8,567 nucleotides of DNA from an uncultured Actinomyces sp. Its GTDB lineage: Bacteria > Actinomycetota > Actinomycetes > Actinomycetales > Actinomycetaceae. Below are positions 1-6,798 of the stretch, in pieces. Under the pieces are notes generated by a model. That model worked only from the letters and a program-made list of their open reading frames with translations. It had not been told where the DNA came from and did not search any database. The stretch lies in the NCBI GenBank assembly GCA_937926195.1, contig CALEXZ010000091.1, forward strand, positions 1 to 8,567. The letters run 5' to 3'. A program made the position numbers and the translations under genes. Numbering within the stretch: the first letter of the stretch is position 1; each line of letters starts with the position of its first letter.

Positions 1-1965
1 CTGGAGTACTCCTGGATCAAGGAGTTCAACCCGCGCTTCAACGTCATGTACAAGGACGACAAATCCTACCCGTACCTGGCGGTCACCATGCAGGAGACCT
101 ACCCGCGCGCCCTGGTCGTGCGCGGCGCCCGCAAGCCCGGAGCCCGTTACTTCGGCCCCTACGTGCAGGTCTGGTCCATCCGCGACACCCTCGACCAGCT
201 CCTGCGCGTCTTCCCCGTGCGCTCGTGCTCCTCGGGCGTCTTCAAGCGCGCCCACGCCTCCGGGCGCCCCTGCCTGCTGGGCTACATCGACAAGTGCGCC
301 GCGCCCTGCGTCGGGCGCATCAGCGCCCCCGACCACCGGGCGCTGGCCGAGGACCTGTGCGCCTTCATGGCCGGACGCACGGGACCCTACCTGCGTGAGT
401 TGGAGTCCGAGATGAGGGCCGCGGCCGCCGCCCTCGACTTCGAGAAGGCCGCCCGCCTGCGCGACGACATCGCCGCCCTGACCAAGGTGGTGGAGCGCAA
501 CGCCGTCGTCCTCGACGACGCCACCGACGCCGACGTCTTCGCCCTCGTGCGCGACGAGCTGACCGCCGCCGTCCAGGTCTTCCACGTGCGCGGCGGGCGC
601 GTGCGCGGCCAGCGCGGGTGGGTCGTCGACCTCGTCGACGACGCCGACGACGCCGAGCTGGTCGAGCGCCTGCTCCAACAGGTCTACGCCGACCTGGTCA
701 CACCCGTCGACACCGCCACCGACGGCGAGGACCCCGCCGGGCAGACCAGTCGGCGCGCCGCCCCCGTGGGCACGGCCGTGGGCGCGCCGTCGGCCTCGGG
801 GCCCACGACCTCCCTCGGCGTCGGCCACCGTGCCCCCGCCGCCCCCGCCCCGCGCGCCGGCGCCGCCACGGGCGGGCGCCCGCGTGAGGAGCGCTCGGCG
901 GCGACGAGCGTCGACGACGTCGCCCACACCGCCACCACCGCCGTGCCCCGCGAGATCCTCGTGCCCGTCCTGCCCGCCGACGCCGATGCCGTCACGGCCT
1001 GGCTCAGCGCCCTGCGCGGCGCCAAGGTGAGCCTGCGCGTGCCCCAGCGGGGCGACAAGGCCGCCCTCATGGGTACCGTGCGCAAGAACGCCGAGGAGGC
1101 CCTGCGCCTGCACCGCACCCGCCGTGCGGGTGACCTCACCCAGCGCGCCCAGGCGCTGGAGGAGCTGGCGCAGGCGCTGGACCTGCCCGAGGCGCCGCTG
1201 CGCATCGAGTGCTACGACGTCTCCCACACCCAGGGCACCCACCAGGTCGGCTCCATGGTCGTCTTCGAGGACGGCGCCCCCAAGAAGTCCGACTACCGCC
1301 GCTTCACAGTGCGCGGCACCGAGGGGCGCGGCGCCCCGGACGACACCGCCGCCATGCACGAGGTCCTCACCCGGCGCTTCACCCGCCTGCTGGCGGAGCA
1401 GGGCGCCGAGCTGACCGAGGCCGAGCGTGAGCTCGTCGGTGAGGACGGAGACGGCGTCGCCATCGCCTCCGGGCCCGTCGACCCGGCGAGCGGGCGCGCC
1501 AGACGTTTCTCCTACGCGCCCGGCCTCGTCGTCGTCGACGGCGGCCTGCCCCAGGTCAACGCCGCGCGAGCGGTCCTGGACGAGCTGGGTATGGACGTCG
1601 CCCTCATCGGCCTGGCCAAGCGCCTGGAGGAGGTGTGGCTGCCGGGGGAGGAGTTCCCCGTCGTCCTGCCGCGCACCTCCCCGGCCCTGTACCTGCTGCA
1701 GTTCCTGCGCGACGAGTCCCACCGCTTCGCCATCACCCACCACCGGGGACGGCGCTCCAAGGGCATGACCCGCTCCGTGCTCGACGCCGTCCCGGGGCTC
1801 GGCCCCGCCCGCCAGGCGGCGCTGCTCAAGGAGTTCGGCTCCGTCAAGCGCCTGCGTGAGGCCACCCCTGAGCAGGTCGCCGCCGTCAAGGGCATCGGTC
1901 CGACGCTTGCCGCCACGATCCTCGCCCACCTGGACCAGGGGGCCGGGCCGCAGCCACAGCCGTGA
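1..1965 (+). CDS. uvrC: UvrABC excinuclease subunit C (partial, 5' end outside window)
   Basis: UvrC makes the 3' and 5' incisions around bulky DNA lesions in nucleotide-excision repair, after UvrA/UvrB recognition. The reading frame is open from base 1, so the true start is upstream. The ATG at 46 is internal: the codons before it already read as UvrC (LEYSWIKEFNPRFNV). Order, in window codons: the tail of the GIY-YIG nuclease domain (about 1-50); a four-cysteine motif at C76, C91, C99 and C103, matching the cysteines reported to hold an Fe-S cluster in E. coli UvrC; a UVR (UvrB-binding) helix pair about 130-165; a low-complexity Ala/Pro/Gly linker about 235-314; an RNase H-like endonuclease domain with candidate catalytic D406 (IECYDVSH), D513 (VVDGG) and H574 (DESHRF); and a C-terminal double helix-hairpin-helix about 594-650. 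The 654 residues visible, plus roughly 55-60 missing, make it longer than the usual 600-650, mainly because of the linker. Identification is very secure. Confidence 0.97.
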   Translation: MEYSWIKEFNPRFNVMYKDDKSYPYLAVTMQETYPRALVVRGARKPGARYFGPYVQVWSIRDTLDQLLRVFPVRSCSSGVFKRAHASGRPCLLGYIDKCAAPCVGRISAPDHRALAEDLCAFMAGRTGPYLRELESEMRAAAAALDFEKAARLRDDIAALTKVVERNAVVLDDATDADVFALVRDELTAAVQVFHVRGGRVRGQRGWVVDLVDDADDAELVERLLQQVYADLVTPVDTATDGEDPAGQTSRRAAPVGTAVGAPSASGPTTSLGVGHRAPAAPAPRAGAATGGRPREERSAATSVDDVAHTATTAVPREILVPVLPADADAVTAWLSALRGAKVSLRVPQRGDKAALMGTVRKNAEEALRLHRTRRAGDLTQRAQALEELAQALDLPEAPLRIECYDVSHTQGTHQVGSMVVFEDGAPKKSDYRRFTVRGTEGRGAPDDTAAMHEVLTRRFTRLLAEQGAELTEAERELVGEDGDGVAIASGPVDPASGRARRFSYAPGLVVVDGGLPQVNAARAVLDELGMDVALIGLAKRLEEVWLPGEEFPVVLPRTSPALYLLQFLRDESHRFAITHHRGRRSKGMTRSVLDAVPGLGPARQAALLKEFGSVKRLREATPEQVAAVKGIGPTLAATILAHLDQGAGPQPQP

Positions 1966-2002
1966 CCCCGGCCACGGACGCTGGCAGAATCGGCACCGTG
2001 CC
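1962..2002 (+). promoter_or_regulatory. candidate promoter/operator upstream of the GH1 gene
   Basis: The uvrC stop overlaps a -35-like GTGACC (1962-1967). After 17 nt comes a -10-like CAGAAT (1985-1990), each matching 4 of 6 positions of the sigma-70-type consensus. Two bases beyond the -10 is an interrupted palindrome, GGCAC-C-GTGCC (1992-2002), which would overlap the expected transcription start. This could be a repressor site, but both motifs are short and the region is GC-rich, so chance is a real alternative. The 98-nt gap is also compatible with read-through from uvrC. Confidence 0.28.
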
Positions 2003-2048
2003 CCCGACGGGCCGGGGCCGCCTCCCGTGGTCGGCCGCCCACGAAGCC

Positions 2049-2055
2049 AAAGGAG
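2049..2055 (+). promoter_or_regulatory. Shine-Dalgarno site fixing the GH1 start
   Basis: AAAGGAG lies 8 nt before the ATG at 2064. It decides the start against an in-frame GTG at 1962 that overlaps the uvrC stop. That GTG would add 34 residues of unconserved sequence ahead of the typical GH1 N-terminus. Confidence 0.85.
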
Positions 2056-2063
2056 CCGCGAGC

Positions 2064-3497
2064 ATGAGCACGACCTTCCCCGACGGGTTCCTGTGGGGCG
2101 GTGCCGTCGCCGCCAACCAGGTCGAGGGCGCCTACGACCAGGGCGGCAAGGGCCTGTCCATCCAGGACGTCATGCCGCGCGGCATCCTGGCCCCGCGCAC
2201 CGACGCCCCCACCCCGGACAACCTCAAGCTTGAGGGCATCGACTTCTACCACCGGTACGCCGACGACATCGCGCTGCTGGCCGAGATGGGCTTCACGACC
2301 TTCCGCTTCTCCATCGCCTGGTCGCGCATCTTCCCCAACGGGGACGAGGAGACGCCCAACGAGGAGGGCCTGGCCTTCTACGACCGGGTGCATGACGAGC
2401 TCGAGCGCCACGGCATCGAGCCGCTGGTGACCATGAGCCACTACGAGACGCCCCTGCACCTGGCCGAGACCTATGACGGCTGGACCGACCGGCGCATGAT
2501 CGGCTTCTTCGAGCGCTACGCCCGCACCCTCCTTGAGCGCTACGGGAGCCGGGTGCGCTACTGGCTGACCTTCAACGAGATCAACTCCGTGCTGCACGAG
2601 CCGCTGCTGTCAGGGGGCATCACCACCCCCAAGGAGCGCCTGAGCCGCCGGGACCTGTACACCGCCGTCCACCACGAGCTGGTCGCCAGCGCCTCGGCCA
2701 CCCGCATCGCCCGCGAGGTCGCGCCCGGCGCCCGGATCGGCTGCATGGTCATCGCCGTGCCGGTCTACCCCCTGACACCGGACCCGCGCGACGTGCTGGC
2801 CGCCCAGCAGGCCGACCACGCCAACCTCGCCTTCTCCGACGTGCACGCGCGCGGCGTCTACCCCGGCTACTTCCTGCGCACGCTGCGCGAGCAGGGGCTG
2901 AGCCTGGCGGACCTGGGTGCCACCGAGGAGGACCTGGCGCTCCTGCGCGAGCACACCGTGGACTTCGTGTCCTTCAGCTACTACATGTCCGTGTGCGAGA
3001 CCGCCACCCAGGCGCGGCAGGCCGGCCAGGGCAACATCGTGGGCGGCGTGCCCAACCCGACCCTGGCGGCCTCGCAGTGGGGCTGGCAGATCGACCCGGT
3101 GGGCCTGCGGGTCGTCCTCAACCAGTTCTGGGACCGCTGGCACAAGCCCCTGTTCGTCGTCGAGAACGGGCTGGGCGCCAGGGACGAGCTGGTCGAGGTC
3201 GACGGCGTCATGACGGTCGCCGACGGCTACCGCATCGACTACCTCAACGACCACCTCGTGCAGGTGGCCGAGGCCATCGCCGACGGCGTGGAGGTCATCG
3301 GGTACACCACCTGGGGCTGCATCGACTGCGTGTCCGCCACGACCGCCCAGATGTCCAAGAGGTACGGCTTCGTCTACGTCGACCGCCACGACGACGGCAG
3401 CGGCACGCTGCGGCGCTACAGGAAGCGGTCCTTCGACTGGTACCGGCAGGTCATCGCGTCCAACGGGGCGTCCCTGCGGCGCCCGGACGTGCCATGA
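2064..3497 (+). CDS. GH1 6-phospho-beta-glucosidase (BglA/AscB-like)
   Basis: This is a 477-residue cytoplasmic family 1 glycoside hydrolase, the usual length for E. coli BglA/AscB-type enzymes. It should hydrolyse phosphorylated beta-glucosides, such as those imported by a PTS, to glucose 6-phosphate and an aglycone or sugar. Visible landmarks: the GH1 N-terminal FPDGFLWGGAVAANQVEGAY; the acid/base E172 in TFNEIN; the nucleophile E367 in VVENGLG; and a late loop with S424, K432 and Y434 followed by GFVYVDR. That loop has the SKRYGF-type phosphate-binding pattern of 6-phospho-glycosidases rather than the W/E pattern of plain beta-glucosidases. YETPLHL and GWTDRRMIGFFERYA also match the 6-phospho subgroup. 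There is no signal peptide and no adjacent PTS permease or antiterminator, which is unusual for this family. It sits between uvrC and rapZ, which are normally neighbours in Actinobacteria. Codon use matches its neighbours, so there is no sign of recent transfer. The exact sugar cannot be read from sequence. Confidence 0.93.
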   Translation: MSTTFPDGFLWGGAVAANQVEGAYDQGGKGLSIQDVMPRGILAPRTDAPTPDNLKLEGIDFYHRYADDIALLAEMGFTTFRFSIAWSRIFPNGDEETPNEEGLAFYDRVHDELERHGIEPLVTMSHYETPLHLAETYDGWTDRRMIGFFERYARTLLERYGSRVRYWLTFNEINSVLHEPLLSGGITTPKERLSRRDLYTAVHHELVASASATRIAREVAPGARIGCMVIAVPVYPLTPDPRDVLAAQQADHANLAFSDVHARGVYPGYFLRTLREQGLSLADLGATEEDLALLREHTVDFVSFSYYMSVCETATQARQAGQGNIVGGVPNPTLAASQWGWQIDPVGLRVVLNQFWDRWHKPLFVVENGLGARDELVEVDGVMTVADGYRIDYLNDHLVQVAEAIADGVEVIGYTTWGCIDCVSATTAQMSKRYGFVYVDRHDDGSGTLRRYRKRSFDWYRQVIASNGASLRRPDVP

Positions 3498-3508
3498 TCG
3501 TGCCATGA
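3488..3508 (+). repeat. 11-bp tandem duplication at the GH1 stop / rapZ start, with a 4-codon relay ORF
   Basis: CGTGCCATGA occurs at 3488-3497 and again at 3499-3508, a perfect 10-bp repeat with period 11. The first copy holds the GH1 stop (TGA 3495-3497) overlapped by an ATG at 3494. That ATG opens ATG-ATC-GTG-CCA-TGA (MIVP). Its stop (3506-3508) overlaps the rapZ ATG at 3505. Two ATGA stop/start junctions therefore sit 11 bp apart. No Shine-Dalgarno sequence precedes rapZ, so translational coupling by re-initiation is plausible; whether MIVP is translated is unknown. Confidence 0.6.
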
Positions 3509-4512
3509 AGGACCAGTCCCGGCAGGTGCCGAGGCGAGACATCCGCTCCGCCAACGGCCCCGACCCACGGGCGAAGCGACGCCCGCTCAACGACACGGTG
3601 CCCCAGGGCATCCCCGCCATCGACGAGGCGGCGCCCCCGGTGCCGCCCGCCCGCCGACCCGAGATGATCGTCGTCACGGGCATGTCGGGTGCCGGGCGCT
3701 CACGCGCCGCCAACGCCCTGGAGGACCTCGACTGGTACGTCGTCGACAACCTCCCGCCCCAGATGCTGCCGGCGCTGGCGGGCATGATGACGACGGTCGG
3801 GCCGGGGGTGCACCGCCTGGCCGCCGTCGTCGACGTGCGCTCGCGCGCCTTCTTCTCCTCCTTCATGCAGAACCTCGTCGAGCTGCGTGACGCGGGCACG
3901 AGCGTGCGCCTCATCTTCCTCGACGCCGACGACACCACCCTCGTGCGCCGCTTCGAGTCCTCCCGCCGCCCCCACCCCCTGCAGGGCACCGGCACCATCC
4001 TCGACGGTATCGAGCACGAGCGCACGCTCCTGGCCGGTCTCAGGGGCATCGCCGACGAGGTCATCGATACCACGAGGCTGTCCGTGCACGACCTCGCCCG
4101 ACGGGTGCGTGAGGTGGTGGCCTCGGACGCCGAGCTGCCGCTGCGCGTGACGGTCATGTCCTTCGGCTTCAAGTACGGGCTGCCGATGGACGCCGACCAC
4201 GTCCTCGACGTGCGCTTCATCCCCAACCCGTACTGGGTCTCCGAGCTGCGTCACCTCACGGGCCGGGACGCCCCTGTCGCCGAGTACGTCTTCAAGCAGG
4301 AGGGCGCGGCCGCCTTCGTCGACGGCTACGCCGACCTGCTGGCCCAGGTGCTGCCGCGCTACGTCGACGAGCTCAAGCCCCACGTCACCCTCGCCGTCGG
4401 GTGCACCGGCGGCAAGCACCGCTCGGTGGCCACCGTCGAGCGCGTGGGCGAGCGCCTGCGCGCCCAGGGCCTGAGTGTCGTCACCCAGCACCGGGACCTC
4501 GGCAGGGAGTGA
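3505..4512 (+). CDS. rapZ: RapZ (YvcJ) family nucleotide-binding / RNase adapter protein
   Basis: In E. coli RapZ binds glucosamine 6-phosphate and directs RNase E to the small RNA GlmZ. In Gram-positive relatives (YvcJ) it is a GTP/ATP-binding protein whose target is less clear. Seen here: a P-loop GMSGAGRS at residues 59-66; DWYVVDNLPP just after it; FESSRRPHPLQG in the middle; VMSFGFKYGLP; and the C-terminal GCTGGKHRSVA at 299-309. The P-loop lysine is an arginine (R65), as I recall from other actinobacterial homologues. The 335 residues exceed E. coli's 284, largely because about 53 residues, basic then Pro-rich, precede the P-loop. The start is the least certain part: ATG 3505 lies 7 nt after the GH1 stop without a Shine-Dalgarno sequence, and in-frame GTG 3598 and ATG 3664 are alternatives, also without clear sites. 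It leads directly into yvcK. Confidence 0.95.
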   Translation: MKDQSRQVPRRDIRSANGPDPRAKRRPLNDTVPQGIPAIDEAAPPVPPARRPEMIVVTGMSGAGRSRAANALEDLDWYVVDNLPPQMLPALAGMMTTVGPGVHRLAAVVDVRSRAFFSSFMQNLVELRDAGTSVRLIFLDADDTTLVRRFESSRRPHPLQGTGTILDGIEHERTLLAGLRGIADEVIDTTRLSVHDLARRVREVVASDAELPLRVTVMSFGFKYGLPMDADHVLDVRFIPNPYWVSELRHLTGRDAPVAEYVFKQEGAAAFVDGYADLLAQVLPRYVDELKPHVTLAVGCTGGKHRSVATVERVGERLRAQGLSVVTQHRDLGRE

Positions 4513-4519
4513 GAATGCC

Positions 4520-5602
4520 ATGAGCAACGTCAGCCTGCCCGGCGCCACCGCCGGAGAGCCGCAGGACGCCGTGAAGGACCTCGCGGCCTCCGCCACCACC
4601 GTCGACGCCGAGGGCTGGCGCCGCCGCGGGCAGGAGGGGCCGCGGGTCGTCGCCCTGGGTGGGGGGCACGGCCTGTCGGCGACGCTCCGGGCGCTGCGCC
4701 ACGTGACGCAGCGGCTGACGGCCGTCGTCACGGTCGCCGACGACGGCGGCTCCTCCGGACGGCTGCGCCAGGAGTTCGACTGCCTGCCACCCGGGGACCT
4801 GCGCATGGCGCTGGCGGCCCTGACCGACGACTCCGAGTGGGGCCTGACCTGGCGTGACGTGCTCCAGCACCGCTTCGCCGGCGACGGCGAGCTCGACAAC
4901 CACGCCCTGGGCAACCTGCTCATCCTCGCGCTGTGGCAGCTGCTGGGCGACGACGTCGAGGGCCTGGACTGGGTGGGGCGCCTGCTGTCCATCCACGGGC
5001 GCGTCGTTCCCATGAGCTCCTCGCCCCTGGTCATCGAGGCCGACGTCGTCGACGGCCCGGTGCGCTCGCACGTGAGCGGGCAGGTCGCCGTCGCCACCGC
5101 CCGCGGACGCATTGAGCGCGTCTCCCTGTGCCCCGCCGACGCCGTCGCCCACCCCGTGGCCGTCACGGCCATCGACGAGGCGGACTGGATCGTGCTGGGA
5201 CCCGGTTCCTGGTACTCCTCGGTCCTGCCGCACCTCGTCCTCGACTCCATGCGCGAGGCCCTGGTGCGCACCCGTGCCCGCAAGGTCCTCGTCCTCAACC
5301 TCACCCCGCAGCGCGGGGAGACCGAGAACATGACGGCGGCCGACCACGTGCGGGTGCTGCGCGAGTACGCCCCCGACCTGCGGCTGGACGTCGTCCTGGC
5401 CGACCCGTCCACCGTCTCCGACGTCGCCGCGCTGGAGGAGGCTGCCCGCCTCACGGGCGCGGTGCTCGTGCTGCGTCAGGTGCGCACGAGCGACGGGCTG
5501 GGACACCACGACTCCCTGCGCCTGGCCGCCGCCTTTAGGGACTCCTTCGACGGCGTGGTCGCCGACCTGGGAGGACCGAATACTCAGACGTCGGACCTGT
5601 GA
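4520..5602 (+). CDS. yvcK: YvcK/CofD-like gluconeogenesis factor (UDP-sugar-binding)
   Basis: YvcK proteins resemble the 2-phospho-L-lactate transferase CofD in fold. They bind UDP-sugars such as UDP-GlcNAc, and are needed for growth on gluconeogenic carbon and for normal cell-wall synthesis in Bacillus and mycobacteria. Family marks: GGGHGL at residues 47-52; TVADDGGSSGRLR; PPGDLRMALAAL; HALGNLLILAL; and VLGPGSWYSSVLPHL. The start ATG 4520 is 7 nt after the rapZ stop and 10 nt from AGGGAG (4504-4509). An in-frame GTG at 4475 inside rapZ is less likely. The 360-residue protein has about 46 residues before the glycine loop, more than the short lead of typical YvcK. A Shine-Dalgarno-like AGGAGGGG at 4632-4639 has no in-frame start codon between it and the loop, so a shorter form is not supported. 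It is co-directional and probably co-transcribed with rapZ. Confidence 0.96.
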   Translation: MSNVSLPGATAGEPQDAVKDLAASATTVDAEGWRRRGQEGPRVVALGGGHGLSATLRALRHVTQRLTAVVTVADDGGSSGRLRQEFDCLPPGDLRMALAALTDDSEWGLTWRDVLQHRFAGDGELDNHALGNLLILALWQLLGDDVEGLDWVGRLLSIHGRVVPMSSSPLVIEADVVDGPVRSHVSGQVAVATARGRIERVSLCPADAVAHPVAVTAIDEADWIVLGPGSWYSSVLPHLVLDSMREALVRTRARKVLVLNLTPQRGETENMTAADHVRVLREYAPDLRLDVVLADPSTVSDVAALEEAARLTGAVLVLRQVRTSDGLGHHDSLRLAAAFRDSFDGVVADLGGPNTQTSDL

Positions 5603-5607
5603 CGCGC

Positions 5608-5613
5608 TACCCT
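5608..5613 (+). promoter_or_regulatory. candidate -10 element for whiA
   Basis: GCTACCCT contains TACCCT (5608-5613) in the 49-nt yvcK-whiA gap. It fits the loose actinobacterial gnTAnnnT pattern. Seventeen nt upstream, CAGACG (5585-5590) shares only GAC with a -35. If real, the leader would be about 30 nt, ending in the AAGGAG ribosome site at 5639-5644. Streptomyces whiA is known to have its own promoter besides operon read-through, but the sequence support here is weak. Confidence 0.25.
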
Positions 5614-5651
5614 GCTGACCTTGCCAGCACCGACGAACAAGGAGTCACCCC

Positions 5652-6632
5652 ATGTCGCTGACGGTGACCGTCAAGGACGAGCTCGCCCGCGTGACGCCCG
5701 GCACCTCTGCGCAGCGCCGCGCCGAGATCGCCTCCACGCTGCGCTTCGCCGGAGGCCTGCACATCGTGGGAGGCCAGATCGTCGTCGAGGCCGAGCTCGA
5801 CCACGGGGGAGCGGTCAGGCGCCTGCACCGCGAGCTCAAGGACCTGTACGCCGTCGAGCCCGAGGTCATGGTGGTGCGCGGCGGCTCCCTGCACCGGGGC
5901 AACCGCTACGTGCTGCGCGTGAGCGAGCGCGGCAAGGAGCTCGCGCGCCTCGTCGGCCTCGTCGACGGACACGGCAGGCCCGTGCGCGGCATGCCCGTCT
6001 CCGTCGTCCAGGGCGGGCGCAGCGCGGCCGCCGCCGCCTGGCGCGGTGCCTTCCTCGCCCGCGGGTCCCTCACCGAGCCGGGCCGGTCCTCCTCCCTGGA
6101 GGTCACCTGCCCCGGTTCCGAGGCGGCCCTGGCCCTTGTGGGCGCCGCCCGGCGCTTCGACATCGTCGCCAAGGCGCGCGAGGTGCGCGGCGCCGACCGT
6201 GTCGTCGTGCGCGACGGCGAGGCCATCGGCGTCCTGCTGGAGCGCATGGGGGCCTCGGAGGCCCACGCGGCCTGGGGAGAGCGGCGCTCGCGCCGCGAGA
6301 CACGGGGCACCGCCAACCGCCTGGCGAACTTCGACGACGCGAACCTGCGGCGCTCGGCCCGGGCGGCCGTCGCCTCCGGCGCCCGGGTGGAGCGTGCCTT
6401 CGAGATCCTGGGGGAGGACGTGCCCGAGCACCTGCTGCAGGCCGGGCGCCTGCGCGTGCAGCACAAGCAGGCCTCGCTGGAGGAGCTCGGCCAGCTCTCC
6501 GAGCCCCAGCTGACCAAGGACGCGGTGGCCGGCCGTATCCGTCGCCTGCTCGCCATGGCGGACAAGCGCGCCCACGAGCTGGGGGTGCCGGACACCGAGT
6601 CGGTGCTCACCCAGGACATGCTCGACCTCTGA
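5652..6632 (+). CDS. whiA: WhiA family DNA-binding transcriptional regulator
   Basis: WhiA is a sporulation and cell-division regulator. In Streptomyces it works with WhiB to control genes such as ftsZ, recognising GACAC; in non-sporulating bacteria it affects division and chromosome segregation. The 326-residue length is typical. The N-terminus MSLTVTVKDELARV and the following RRAEIASTLRFAGGLHI are classic. Residues about 120-190 (RGAFLARGSLTEP and following) form the degenerate LAGLIDADG homing-endonuclease-like fold. NRLANFDDANLRRS (from about 222) leads into the C-terminal helix-turn-helix, with LEELGQLSEPQLTKDAVAGR around 276-295. The start is fixed by AAGGAG (5639-5644), 7 nt before ATG 5652. 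It follows yvcK by 49 nt and is the last gene before a 293-nt break with hairpins. Confidence 0.97.
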   Translation: MSLTVTVKDELARVTPGTSAQRRAEIASTLRFAGGLHIVGGQIVVEAELDHGGAVRRLHRELKDLYAVEPEVMVVRGGSLHRGNRYVLRVSERGKELARLVGLVDGHGRPVRGMPVSVVQGGRSAAAAAWRGAFLARGSLTEPGRSSSLEVTCPGSEAALALVGAARRFDIVAKAREVRGADRVVVRDGEAIGVLLERMGASEAHAAWGERRSRRETRGTANRLANFDDANLRRSARAAVASGARVERAFEILGEDVPEHLLQAGRLRVQHKQASLEELGQLSEPQLTKDAVAGRIRRLLAMADKRAHELGVPDTESVLTQDMLDL

Positions 6633-6650
6633 GGACGTCTCGGCGCGGCG

Positions 6651-6710
6651 CACCGGCACCCGGTGGGAGCAGACCGCCGCCGGGGTGGCCGGGCCCGCAC
6701 CGGACGGTCT
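6651..6710 (+). terminator. hairpin cluster behind whiA, possible U-less terminator
   Basis: CACCGG (6651-6656) and CCGGTG (6660-6665) form a perfect 6-bp stem with a 3-nt loop. Next, AGACCG (6671-6676) pairs with CGGTCT (6705-6710), enclosing further imperfect pairing (CC with GG, GGTG with CACC). The cluster begins 18 nt after the whiA stop and would separate whiA from gap. No T-run follows, so it is not a classical intrinsic terminator; U-less hairpin terminators have been proposed in Actinobacteria. The high GC content makes short stems common. Confidence 0.35.
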
Positions 6711-6798
6711 AGGACCAGGGTCCCGAACGGGCCTGTGCGCCGCCCCCGTCACGCGCCCTCGGTGTTCGCCCGTGGCGTGGTAGGCGGTCGCGGTGCGG

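Noticed and set aside
1960..1977. CCGTG/CACGG inverted repeat at the uvrC stop as a terminator
   Set aside because: Only five pairs, a mismatch next to the loop and no T-run; in this GC-rich sequence such stems are expected by chance.
1962..2063. GTG 1962 as the GH1 start, giving a stop/start overlap with uvrC
   Set aside because: The ATG at 2064 has a well-placed AAAGGAG and begins exactly where GH1 homology begins; the extra 34 residues look like translated leader.
2610..4226. Minus-strand open frame of 538 codons opposite GH1 and rapZ
   Set aside because: It spans the boundary of two real plus-strand genes, has no ribosome site or conserved motif, and is explained by codon bias.
4632..4639. 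AGGAGGGG inside early yvcK as a ribosome site for a shorter YvcK
   Set aside because: No in-frame ATG, GTG or TTG lies between it and the conserved GGGHGL loop.
3700..5454. Minus-strand open frame of 584 codons opposite rapZ and yvcK
   Set aside because: It is the mirror of two well-conserved plus-strand genes in a high-GC, C/G-ending codon context. Its translation is Arg/Ser/Val-rich with no recognisable domain.
5977..6230. A functional LAGLIDADG homing endonuclease in the whiA gene
   Set aside because: The fold is a known domestication in WhiA; acidic catalytic motifs are not evident and the protein has the standard WhiA length and HTH tail.
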